Source: a bacterium (GTDB lineage Bacteria > Bacillota > Sulfobacillia > UBA995). From it: a stretch of 34,675 nucleotides of DNA. The notes below the pieces were generated by a model that did not search any database, had not been told where the DNA came from, and was given only the letters and a program-made list of their open reading frames with translations. Of the stretch, positions 15,833 through 23,044 are shown piece by piece; within the stretch, counting starts at the first letter, position 1, and each line of letters begins with the position of its first letter. Where the stretch lies: NCBI GenBank assembly GCA_031082145.1, contig JAVHLP010000005.1, positions 1 through 34,675 of the forward strand, in the 5' to 3' direction. The position numbers were made by a program, and so were the translations under genes.

Positions 15833-17704
15833 TTGAGGCAGCAAGACCGTCGCAAGGAAGAAACCCATCGTCGCCTGGGTCTCTTCCAGGCCTTGCTGCT
15901 CCTCACGTTCCTGCTCCTGATGTCCCGGGCAGCCTACCTTCAAGTTGTCCGGGGACCTCACTATGAGGCTCTGGCCCGCAGCAACGCCCTGCGCCTGGTC
16001 ACCCTGCCCGCTCCCCGGGGCCGCATTCTCGACCGGAACGGCGAACTCCTGGCCGGCAACCGTCCCGCCTACCACGTGTCTCTGGTCCATCCCGGCACCG
16101 GCAAGGTGGACGCCGTCGTGGAGGCCGTCGCCCCGCTGCTGGACATGACTCCCGCCGAGATCCACGAGCTCATTCGCCGCCGGGGTGATCGCCTGTTCGA
16201 ACCGGTTCGACTGAAGATGGACGTGGATCCCATCGCTCACAGCCGGGTGGAGGAGAACCGGGGCAACCTGCCGGGGGTCGTCATTGAGGTGGGGCCGGTA
16301 CGGGATTACCCGGGAGGGAGCCTGGCCGCCCACGTCCTGGGATATGTGGGTGAGATCGACGGCGGCGAGTTGGCCCGCTTGGAGGGCTACCGCCTTGGGG
16401 ACATCCTGGGGAAGACAGGTCTCGAAGCTTACTATGACCTGGAACTCCGCGGCCGGGACGGCGGGCGCCAGGTTGAGACCGATGCCATGCACCGGCCGAT
16501 CCGGGTCTTGGGGCAGATAGACCCCGTGCCTGGTAATAGCCTGGTGCTCACCATCGATGCCGGGCTTCAACGAGTGGCCGAGGAAGCCCTGGTGGCCACC
16601 ATGGAAATGGTGCGCGCTCACCCCCGCAACCCCTATCGTGCCACCTCAGGCGCGGTAGTGGTCCTCGGCGTGGGGACCGGAGAGGTGCTGGCCTTGGCAA
16701 GCCACCCTTCTTTTGACCCTAACCTCTTTGCCAGCCGGACCCCCAGGGACTACCTGGAAGCTCTTCGAACCGACCCTCTGAGTCCTTTTCTTAGCCGCGC
16801 CACCTCGGGAGTCTACGCCCCCGGCTCGGCCTTCAAGATGATCACCGCGATGGCCGCCCTCGAGTCGGCTCGGGTCACTCCCACCGAGAGAATCACCTGC
16901 ACGGGAGTCTACCGGGTTACGGCTGACCACTCCAAGCGCTGCTGGTCGGCACACGGTCCGGTCAACATCTACGAAGCGATCGCCAAGTCCTGCAACGTGT
17001 TCTTTTACGAGATGGCCAGGCGCGTAGGCGTCGATCTCCTAGCCCTCCACGCCCGGTCTTTCGGCTTGGGCCAGGCCATCGGTCTCGACCTCCGACCCGC
17101 TGACAAGGCGGGAACGGTACCCGATCGGGAGTGGAAGCGGGCCCGGTTCTCCGGTGACCCGACATTCTGGCTGGCCGAGGAGCTTGACGCCGCCATCGGT
17201 CAGGGGTTTCACGAGTATACGCCCCTGCAGATGGCTCAGTACGTTGCCACCATCGCCAGTGGGGGAGTCAGGTATCAGCCTTACCTGGTCAGCCAGGTAC
17301 TGGACCCCTCGGGACGAATCCTCAGTAACACTACCCCGCGGGTTGTGGCCGAGGCGGCCGTCTCGCCCGAGACCCTCGCCATTGTGAAGGAGGGCATGCG
17401 CCAGACGACGCTCTACGGCACGGCCTCCTGGCTCTTCGGTCCCGGTTTTGGCCAGCGCTATGGGTTTGAGCTGGCGGGAAAGACGGGAACGGCCGAAGCC
17501 CTCAAGGGGTCGGGCAAGGACCACAATGCCTGGTTCGTGGCTTTCGCCCCTTTCGAAAACCCCCGGATCGCCATCGCCGTCCTTGTTGAGGAGGGAGGCA
17601 GCGGTAGTCTCGCCGCGGCCCCTGTAGCCAGGGCTATTATCGAATATTACTTCGACCTGGTCTCCCGACCACCTGCCCAACTGCCGACGGAGCCCGGCGA
17701 CTGA
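15833..17704 (+). CDS. mrdA: penicillin-binding protein 2 (transpeptidase)
   Basis: Class B PBP of 623 residues that cross-links peptidoglycan during elongation, partner of RodA. One membrane helix at about residues 16-38 (FQALLLLTFLLLMSRAAYLQ), a PBP dimerisation domain (RGRILDRNGELLAGNRPAYH and the following 200 residues), then the transpeptidase domain with SAFK (active Ser332), SCN at 386-388 and KTGTAEA starting at residue 550. All three catalytic motifs are intact. Start is TTG at 15833, directly behind a strong AGGAGGAGGGG, close spacing. An SPOVD-like role is less likely because no PASTA domain is present and the gene follows mreD. Confidence 0.95.
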   Translation: MRQQDRRKEETHRRLGLFQALLLLTFLLLMSRAAYLQVVRGPHYEALARSNALRLVTLPAPRGRILDRNGELLAGNRPAYHVSLVHPGTGKVDAVVEAVAPLLDMTPAEIHELIRRRGDRLFEPVRLKMDVDPIAHSRVEENRGNLPGVVIEVGPVRDYPGGSLAAHVLGYVGEIDGGELARLEGYRLGDILGKTGLEAYYDLELRGRDGGRQVETDAMHRPIRVLGQIDPVPGNSLVLTIDAGLQRVAEEALVATMEMVRAHPRNPYRATSGAVVVLGVGTGEVLALASHPSFDPNLFASRTPRDYLEALRTDPLSPFLSRATSGVYAPGSAFKMITAMAALESARVTPTERITCTGVYRVTADHSKRCWSAHGPVNIYEAIAKSCNVFFYEMARRVGVDLLALHARSFGLGQAIGLDLRPADKAGTVPDREWKRARFSGDPTFWLAEELDAAIGQGFHEYTPLQMAQYVATIASGGVRYQPYLVSQVLDPSGRILSNTTPRVVAEAAVSPETLAIVKEGMRQTTLYGTASWLFGPGFGQRYGFELAGKTGTAEALKGSGKDHNAWFVAFAPFENPRIAIAVLVEEGGSGSLAAAPVARAIIEYYFDLVSRPPAQLPTEPGD

Positions 17705-17842
17705 GTTCCCCTTGCCGTCGAAGCTACCCCCTCCTTGTCCTGATTCCACGGATAATCCCCCACGAAAGTCAATTCCAATGGTAGGAACCTGGAAAATGAT
17801 CCTAGAACCTCTCTCGAGCCTCGAACGGAGGGGTGAAGAAGG
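17705..17842. other. 138-base gap before minC, no clear signal
   Basis: The gap between mrdA and minC is noticeably richer in A and T than its surroundings. It contains GATAAT (17751-17756) but no -35 at the right distance, and TTCCA...TGGAA (17773-17777 and 17789-17793) as a weak inverted repeat. No open frame of interest and no terminator. A promoter for minCDE is plausible but not demonstrated. Confidence 0.35.
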
Positions 17843-18451
17843 TTGAAGTCGAGGAGATCCAAAGGTTCGCAGGCTTCCCCCCCGGCAGGCCGGCGCCAGG
17901 CCAAGAGCGGACCCGCTGCCACAACTCCCATCGACGAAGCGCCTGGGCCCCTCGCTGATGCCTGTGAACCCCTTGTGGAAGTAGACGAGTTCGCCACCGA
18001 CGCCACCCCCCTCGCGACCGGGGAGCAACCCGTTTCCCTGGCCGTGAAGGGTGAACCGCTCCGTTCCGAACTCATCCTCTCCGGCGAGCGGGGCGATGGT
18101 GATACCCTGCTGGTCAGGAAGACCCTTCGCTCGGGGCAGCACGTGGGCCATCGGGGCAACGTGGTTGTTCTAGGGGATGTCAACCCCGGGGCGGAGGTGG
18201 TGGCCGGCGGAGACATCGTGGTCCTGGGGGCCCTTCGCGGGGTGGCCCATGCCGGCGCCCGCGGCGATGAAGCGGCGGTGGTGGCGGGCTTCCGGCTTCG
18301 CCCCACCCAGTTGAGAATCGGCAACTATATCGCCCGGGCTCCCGACGGGGACATCACAGGACCCGAGTTGCCCGAGGTGGCGCAGGTGAAGGAGGGCCGG
18401 GTGATCATCCGTCCCTACCATTCCGCCGGTAGACCGCGACCCCGGCTGTAG
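17843..18451 (+). CDS. minC: MinC-like septum inhibitor lacking the N-terminal domain
   Basis: A 202-residue protein. Residues about 86-185 match the MinC C-terminal beta-helix, which binds MinD and dimerises: LLVRKTLRSGQHVGHRGNVV, LGDVNPGAEVVAGGDIVVLG, ALRGVAHAGARGDEAAVVAG and LRPTQLRIGNYIARAPDG. The first 85 residues are low-complexity, basic then acidic, rich in Ala, Pro, Ser and Glu (SQASPPAGRRQAKSGPAATT), and do not resemble MinC_N, the FtsZ-depolymerising domain. An in-frame TGA at 17834 blocks any upstream extension. Start is TTG at 17843 with GGAGGGG nine bases upstream. minD and minE follow, so it is very likely expressed with its partner. A linker may tether the MinD-binding domain to something else. 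Confidence 0.85.
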   Translation: MKSRRSKGSQASPPAGRRQAKSGPAATTPIDEAPGPLADACEPLVEVDEFATDATPLATGEQPVSLAVKGEPLRSELILSGERGDGDTLLVRKTLRSGQHVGHRGNVVVLGDVNPGAEVVAGGDIVVLGALRGVAHAGARGDEAAVVAGFRLRPTQLRIGNYIARAPDGDITGPELPEVAQVKEGRVIIRPYHSAGRPRPRL

Positions 18452-18480
18452 AGGGCTTTCATTGAGGGGGGAATCGATGG

Positions 18481-19281
18481 ATGGGCGAAGTCATCGTGGT
18501 TACCTCCGGCAAGGGGGGGGTCGGCAAGACGACCACCACGGCGAACCTCGGGATGTCACTGGCGCTCCTCGGGCACCGGATAGCCCTGGTGGACGCGGAC
18601 ATCGGCTTGAGGAACCTGGACATCGTGCTGGGTCTGGAGAACCGGATCGTCTACGACGTGGTGGACGTGGTCGAGGGGTTCTGCCGCCTCAAGCAGGCAC
18701 TGATCAAGGACAAACGCCTCGACGGTCTCTGCCTTCTTCCGGCGGCCCAGACCAGGGACAAGAGCGCCGTCAGCCCCGACCAAATGCGAGGCGTCTGCGC
18801 CGACCTGGCCCGAGACCATGACTATGTGTTGGTGGACTCGCCGGCAGGCATCGAGCAGGGCTTCCGCTCGGCGGCCGCCGGTGCCCGGCGGGCGGTGATC
18901 GTCACCACTCCCGAGGTGATGGCAGTGCGGGACGCCGATCGCATCATCGGCCTCCTGGAAGCCATGGGGATCCGCGAGCCCGAACTCGTCGTCAACCGCA
19001 TCCGCCCGGCCATGGTCCGGCGAGGAGACATGATGGACATCGAGGACATCATAGACATACTCGCCATCGAGCTCCTGGGTGTGGTTCCTGAAGACGACGT
19101 CATGCTCGTATCCGGTAACCGGGGTGAACCCGCCGCCTTGAACGGGTCTTCCCGGGCCGGGGAAGCCTTCCGCAATATCGCCCGCCGGCTCCGGGGCGAG
19201 AGTGTCCCTCTATACGAACTGGAGCGGACCCGGGGCGTGCTTGGGCGGATCAGGAGGCTGGTCGGCGTTGAACGCAGCTAA
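18481..19281 (+). CDS. minD: septum site-determining ATPase MinD
   Basis: ParA/MinD-family ATPase of 266 residues that binds the membrane as an ATP dimer and recruits MinC. Deviant Walker A SGKGGVGKTT at residues 9-18, VDADIGLRNLDIVLGLENRI (switch region), and VLVDSPAGIEQGF (Walker B). The last residues GRIRRLVGVERS form a short basic amphipathic tail, the expected membrane-targeting sequence. ATG at 18481 with a G-rich RBS. An ATG four bases earlier is out of frame. Confidence 0.97.
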   Translation: MGEVIVVTSGKGGVGKTTTTANLGMSLALLGHRIALVDADIGLRNLDIVLGLENRIVYDVVDVVEGFCRLKQALIKDKRLDGLCLLPAAQTRDKSAVSPDQMRGVCADLARDHDYVLVDSPAGIEQGFRSAAAGARRAVIVTTPEVMAVRDADRIIGLLEAMGIREPELVVNRIRPAMVRRGDMMDIEDIIDILAIELLGVVPEDDVMLVSGNRGEPAALNGSSRAGEAFRNIARRLRGESVPLYELERTRGVLGRIRRLVGVERS

Positions 19282-19570
19282 GGAAATGGTGTCGGGGTTG
19301 TTGGGCTGGCTCCGCAGGGATCCCGTGCGCCGCCAGAGCGGGCGCCTGGCCCGCGAACGCCTGCGACTAGTGTTGGTGCATGATCGAACCCACACCTCTC
19401 CCGGCATCCTCGAGATGCTGCGAGAGGATCTGGTCGACGTCATCTCATCCTACATGGACATCGACAGGGGCGCCATGGAGGTGAGCCTGTCCAGGGCCGG
19501 CGACTCGGTCATGGTGGTGGCCAGCATCCCGGTGATCGGGGTGCGCCGCCAGCTTCCCGGGGCGGGCTGA
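19268..19570 (+). CDS. minE: cell division topological factor MinE
   Basis: About 100 residues. Stimulates MinD ATPase and drives its release from the membrane. The N-terminal amphipathic helix is GLLGWLRRD, the anti-MinCD region is ARERLRLVLVHDRTHTSPG, and the topological domain includes LREDLVDVISSYMDIDRGAM. Start choice: TTG at 19268 has AGGAGG ten bases upstream and overlaps minD by 14 bases. ATG 19286 or GTG 19289 are alternatives with only AAGGAA too close. Presence of MinE rather than DivIVA suggests an oscillating or gradient-forming Min system. Confidence 0.9.
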   Translation: MNAAKEMVSGLLGWLRRDPVRRQSGRLARERLRLVLVHDRTHTSPGILEMLREDLVDVISSYMDIDRGAMEVSLSRAGDSVMVVASIPVIGVRRQLPGAG

Positions 19571-19605
19571 CCCGGCACTGGCAGCACTTGGCGACGGGCG
19601 GCGGG

Positions 19606-19635
19606 TGGACACGCCTCCGGCCTCGGTCTTATAAT
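19606..19635 (+). promoter_or_regulatory. sigma-A type promoter of rodA
   Basis: TGGACA (19606-19611) and a perfect TATAAT (19630-19635) are 18 bases apart, in the 102-base gap between minE and rodA. Transcription would start near 19642, giving a leader of about 30 bases. rodA can therefore be transcribed apart from mrdA and minCDE. Confidence 0.75.
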
Positions 19636-19672
19636 TCTGCTAGGGGCAGGAGAACCCGGAGCGGGTGACCAC

Positions 19673-20812
19673 ATGCGCCACTGGGGCCGTCGCGTGTTCC
19701 GCAATCTGGACTACGTGCTGCTGGTAACGGTCTTGCTGCTGGTGATCTTCAGCGTGATGATGGTGACCAGCGCCACGCTCCACCGACCGGTCGGCGGAGA
19801 TCCCTACTTCTACACGAAGAAGCAAGCCACTTGGGCGATCCTGGGGTTCGCGCTGATGGTCCTCATGGTGCTGGTTGACTACATCAACTTCCAGCGCTGG
19901 GCTCCCTACCTGTACGCCGGCATGCTGGCCCTGCTCGGGCTGGTGCTCTTCCTGGGGCGGGCCAGCCACGGCTCGCAGCGGTGGCTGCCATTGGGTGGGC
20001 TTGACCTGCAGCCCTCGGAAACTGGTAAGCTGCTGATCATCTTGTGCCTGGCCGCGCTGCTGAGTCGCCGGACCACCCCCATCCGGGGCTGGGCGGAGTT
20101 CGTACCGGTGCTGGCCTTTGTGGGACTGCCCATGCTGCTGGTGATCCGGCAGCCGGACCTGGGGACATCTCTCGTGTTCGCAGGTATAATGCTGGGTGTC
20201 CTCTTCATCTCCGGTGCCTGCTGGCAGAAACTCGCCCTGCTCACCGGCGGAGGCCTGGGAGCGGTCGTGGCCGCTTTCTTCCTGCACCTCAGGCACGGGT
20301 TGCGGCTCCCCCTGTTGCCCCACCAGATCAGTCGGCTCGTAGTGTTCCTCGATCCGCAGGTCGACCCCCTCGGCACCGGCTACCATCTGCGCCAGTCCCT
20401 CATCGCTGTAGGGGCGGGGAACATATGGGGACAGGGCCTCTTCTCCGGTAGCCAGAACCAACTCAAGTTCCTGCCCGAACAGCACACCGACTTCATCTTC
20501 GCGGTCATCGGCGAGGAACTCGGACTGGTGGGCGTGGGGGTTCTCCTTCTCCTGTACCTGATCCTGCTCGTACGGGCGGTCCGGATCGCCGGTGAAGCCC
20601 GGGAGACGTACGGCACCCTGGTGGCGGGCGGGGTGGCGGCCATGATCGCTTTCCACGTTCTTGTAAACGTGGGGATGGCCATGGGCGTCATGCCCATCAC
20701 CGGCCTCCCGCTCCCGTTCATGAGCTACGGTGGCAACAACCTCATCCTCAACTTCGCCGCGGTGGGCTTGCTCGAGAGCATCCGCCTGCGGCGCCACGGG
20801 ATCTTCTTCTGA
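19673..20812 (+). CDS. rodA: SEDS glycosyltransferase RodA/FtsW family
   Basis: A 379-residue polytopic membrane enzyme (about ten helices) that polymerises lipid II into glycan strands, working with PBP2. SEDS features: DYVLLVTVLLLVIFSVMMV helix 1, KATWAILGFALMV, DLQPSETGKLL, RQPDLGTSLVF, GSQNQLKFLPEQHTDFIFAV with the catalytic Asp, and GLPLPFMSYGGNNLILN near the end. It is called RodA because it lies with mreBCD-mrdA. SpoVE/FtsW cannot be excluded by sequence. ATG start, GGAG nine bases upstream. Confidence 0.92.
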   Translation: MRHWGRRVFRNLDYVLLVTVLLLVIFSVMMVTSATLHRPVGGDPYFYTKKQATWAILGFALMVLMVLVDYINFQRWAPYLYAGMLALLGLVLFLGRASHGSQRWLPLGGLDLQPSETGKLLIILCLAALLSRRTTPIRGWAEFVPVLAFVGLPMLLVIRQPDLGTSLVFAGIMLGVLFISGACWQKLALLTGGGLGAVVAAFFLHLRHGLRLPLLPHQISRLVVFLDPQVDPLGTGYHLRQSLIAVGAGNIWGQGLFSGSQNQLKFLPEQHTDFIFAVIGEELGLVGVGVLLLLYLILLVRAVRIAGEARETYGTLVAGGVAAMIAFHVLVNVGMAMGVMPITGLPLPFMSYGGNNLILNFAAVGLLESIRLRRHGIFF

Positions 20813-20883
20813 TTTCCAGCAGGAGGATGCTCCGGGCCGCCGAAGTCGCCTGAGCTGGGGGGGGACGGCCCATAAGGCGGAGC

Positions 20884-22281
20884 ATGCTGTCGGTGGCGGT
20901 GCTTCTGGTCTTCCTGGCCGGGTGTCTGCCCCCGGCAACCCCCCGGCCGGGTGGCACCCTCGTCGTGGGCACTCCAGACTTGCCGGGCTTGGAGGCCCGC
21001 CTGCTCCACGCCGGCCTGGTGAGTCGCGACCCGTGGACCCAGCTTCTGGCCGATGGCGTGGCGGAGTCCTGGGAGATATCCGGGGATGGCTTGACCTGGA
21101 CCTTCTTCCTGAAGCCGGGCGTGGCGCTGGCGGATGGAACGCCCCTTACCTCTTCGATAGCGGCCGAACACTTCCTGACCCTTGCGGACACGTCGGTCGA
21201 TTGGCTCTGGCTCGACCGGGTGGAGACTCCGGATGAACGCACGGTGGTGTTCAGTTTCATCCAGGCTTCACCCGGGACTCTAGAGCGTCACGCCGACCCT
21301 CCCGGCGGCATAGACGGGGCCGGTCCCTTCATCTTGGCTGAGCGGCACGAAGACAGAGCGGTCTACCGCCGGTCGGAGGAGTACCGATGGGGGCCATCCT
21401 GGTCTGGAAACCAGGGGCCGGCCTGGCTGGACGGGATCGTTGCCGTGTCCATCCAAGATCCGGTCCAAGGCGTTGAGGCGCTGGCTGCCGGCGAACTGCA
21501 CGTCCTGGAGAATCTGCCTGCCGGTCTTCATGGCCTGGCACGTGAGCTGCCGGAGGTCGAGATCCTCGCCGGGCCGGAGCTGGGCCTGGCCTACCTTGCC
21601 TTCCGGGCCGACCGGTCGCCATTCGACGACGTTCGGGTGCGCCGGGCGGTTAACCTGGCCATCGACCGCGAACGGCTGGCCGAACTGGTTGGGGACGGGA
21701 CCCACCGGCCGGCCTATGGCCTCTTGCCGCCGGCAGTAGCCGCGGCCTTGGAGGACCGCGACGCTCACCGCCACGATCTCGCCACCGCCCACCTGCTGCT
21801 GTCGGAGGCGGGTTGCCAGGGGGAGAGCGAGTACACTCTGGCCGTGACCGACGGCAGGCTCATGGAAGCGGCCGGCATTGTGGCGGAGATGCTGGAGCTG
21901 GCCGGCCTGCGGGTACGGGTTGAGCGGGTCGATCCAGAGGCGCTGGCAGCTGCGGACTGGCAACTGGCCTTGCTTGAGTACCGCTGGCGGGACCCCGACA
22001 TCCTGGAGTGGTTGTTGGTGGGCAGCCAGAGTCCCCATCCAAACGTCTCCCGCTGGGCGGACCCGGTGCTCGACCTGATGTTGCGGGAAGCAGCGGCCGC
22101 CCCCCGCCCGGGTGAGCGAAACGACGGCTACCGGGATGTACAGCGTTACCTCATCGACCTGTGCGTGTGGGCACCGCTCTGGCATCCCGTCGCGCTGACG
22201 GCGGTGAGGGCCGACCTGGTCCGCGGGTATGCACCCGGCCACTACCTGGATGTGTGGCTGTCGGGAGTTGAGACCCGATGA
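20884..22281 (+). CDS. orphan peptide/nickel-type ABC substrate-binding lipoprotein
   Basis: A 465-residue extracytoplasmic solute-binding protein of family 5 (OppA/DppA/NikA-like). Lipobox LAGC puts the lipid-modified Cys at residue 14. Family 5 features include GGTLVVGTPDLPGLE, GVAESWEISGDGLTWTFFLK, LADGTPLTSSIAAEHFL and VRRAVNLAIDRERLAELVG. No permease or ATPase gene adjoins it, so any transporter partner is elsewhere. The ATG at 20884 leaves no basic n-region. The in-frame codons just upstream (from 20872) would encode I-R-R-S, so the true start may be the non-standard ATA at 20872, seven bases behind an eight-G run. Its stop overlaps the start of the C45 remnant (ATGA). Confidence 0.88.
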   Translation: MLSVAVLLVFLAGCLPPATPRPGGTLVVGTPDLPGLEARLLHAGLVSRDPWTQLLADGVAESWEISGDGLTWTFFLKPGVALADGTPLTSSIAAEHFLTLADTSVDWLWLDRVETPDERTVVFSFIQASPGTLERHADPPGGIDGAGPFILAERHEDRAVYRRSEEYRWGPSWSGNQGPAWLDGIVAVSIQDPVQGVEALAAGELHVLENLPAGLHGLARELPEVEILAGPELGLAYLAFRADRSPFDDVRVRRAVNLAIDRERLAELVGDGTHRPAYGLLPPAVAAALEDRDAHRHDLATAHLLLSEAGCQGESEYTLAVTDGRLMEAAGIVAEMLELAGLRVRVERVDPEALAAADWQLALLEYRWRDPDILEWLLVGSQSPHPNVSRWADPVLDLMLREAAAAPRPGERNDGYRDVQRYLIDLCVWAPLWHPVALTAVRADLVRGYAPGHYLDVWLSGVETR

Positions 22282-22607
22282 TCGCCTTGGTGGAAGTGCG
22301 GGGGACGCCCCGCGAGATGGGCCGGGCTGCGGGTGAGCATTTCCGTGAGGCTGCCACTTGAGGTTGTCTTCGGGCTTAGCGCCGAGGGAGAACTGCGGCA
22401 CTATCGCCGGGCGTGCACCAGTCTCGCCGTGCCGCCGGAGGCGACAGCCGAGGGATCGGTGCTCCTGGCTCACAACGAGGACATGACTGCCGCCAGTATG
22501 GACGATCCCTACGTGGTCGTCGCGCGGCCGGGGAAGGGGCCCCCTTCGTGGCTTTCACCAATGGCCCGCTCGGAGTTCACCGCTTTCCGGCTTCCGGCGT
22601 GAAATGA
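22278..22607 (+). pseudogene. decayed C45-family peptidase/acyltransferase
   Basis: Three pieces of one family lie in two frames. The ATG at 22278, overlapping the previous stop, starts a 27-codon piece (LVEVRGTPREMGRAAGEHF) like the C45 N-terminus and stops at 22359. A second frame then reads VVFGLSAEGELRHYRRACTS, with Cys as the expected N-terminal nucleophile of the processed enzyme, then LAVPPEATAEGSVLLAHNED, to about 22540. The continuation PFVAFTNGPLGVHRF is back in the first frame and stops at 22607. An intact member is roughly 350 residues, so a central segment before the Cys and the whole C-terminal half are missing. At least two frame changes make it a pseudogene. Sequencing error alone cannot explain the missing parts. 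Confidence 0.8.
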
Positions 22608-22608
22608 G

Positions 22609-22633
22609 AGAGAGCAGCGGGGGGCTGCTCTCT
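22609..22633 (-). terminator. hairpin between converging genes
   Basis: AGAGAGCAGC (22609-22618) and GCTGCTCTCT (22624-22633) form a perfect ten-base-pair stem with a five-G loop. It lies 25 bases past the SASP stop on the minus strand, where a CTCTCATTT stretch follows the stem, and at the end of the C45 remnant on the plus strand. It probably terminates the SASP transcript and may work both ways. No full U-run. Confidence 0.7.
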
Positions 22634-22658
22634 AAGGCGAAGCTAGTTTGAGGCTCGG

Positions 22659-22952
22659 TTAAGGGCGACGCTGCACGCCGCCTCCGCCGGCTCCCGCCGG
22701 ACCAGCGGCGCCACCGCGGAACTGCGCGCCGGGACCACCGGCGGTACCGGCAAGACTCTGCTCGGCGATTTGGATCATCCGGCGGACCATGTGGCCGCCC
22801 ACCGCACCGTTCTGCCGGGACGGTATGTCACCCCAGTATCCGTCGGGAGGCGGTGATACGCCGAGGTCCCTCGCGACTTCGTACTTGAGGGCGTCCAGGG
22901 CGCGCTCGGCCCCGGGAACCAGGGCGCGGTTGGTCTGTTGACCTCTTGCCAT
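22659..22952 (-). CDS. alpha/beta-type small acid-soluble spore protein
   Basis: A 97-residue DNA-binding spore protein that coats and protects spore DNA and is degraded by the GPR protease at germination. Both conserved boxes are visible: ALDALKYEVARDLG (residues 19-32, with the GPR cleavage site at Glu25-Val26-Ala27) and GAVGGHMVRRMIQIAEQSL (49-67). The family is usually 60-75 residues. Here a 30-residue Gly/Ala-rich tail ending GGVQRRP is added. ATG start with an excellent AAGGAGGTGA six bases upstream. Expected to be made in the forespore under sigma-G. A hairpin follows. Confidence 0.92.
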   Translation of the reverse strand: MARGQQTNRALVPGAERALDALKYEVARDLGVSPPPDGYWGDIPSRQNGAVGGHMVRRMIQIAEQSLAGTAGGPGAQFRGGAAGPAGAGGGGVQRRP

Positions 22953-23010
22953 GGGTAGTCACCTCCTTCTGAGGGTAGATTTCCTCGACCCGGAGGCGCT
23001 ATCCGAGGTT

Positions 23011-23017
23011 TATTATG
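23011..23017 (-). promoter_or_regulatory. candidate forespore-type -10 element of the SASP gene
   Basis: On the minus strand this reads CATAATA, which fits the CATxxTA -10 pattern of sigma-F/sigma-G promoters known from Bacillus. It lies about 60 bases upstream of the SASP start. I cannot find a good -35 at the right distance, so this rests on the -10 and the gene's identity. Confidence 0.4.
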
Positions 23018-23044
23018 GCAGGCTCCCGTGCGGCAAAGCCGCAG

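Noticed and set aside
18462-18821. Open frame overlapping the start of minD
   Set aside because: It is the other frame of the minD coding region. The MinD product has all its motifs.
22333-22602. An intact small gene with C45-like residues
   Set aside because: Its start lies inside the coupled first piece, it has no RBS, and its last 20 residues leave the family frame. It is part of a pseudogene.
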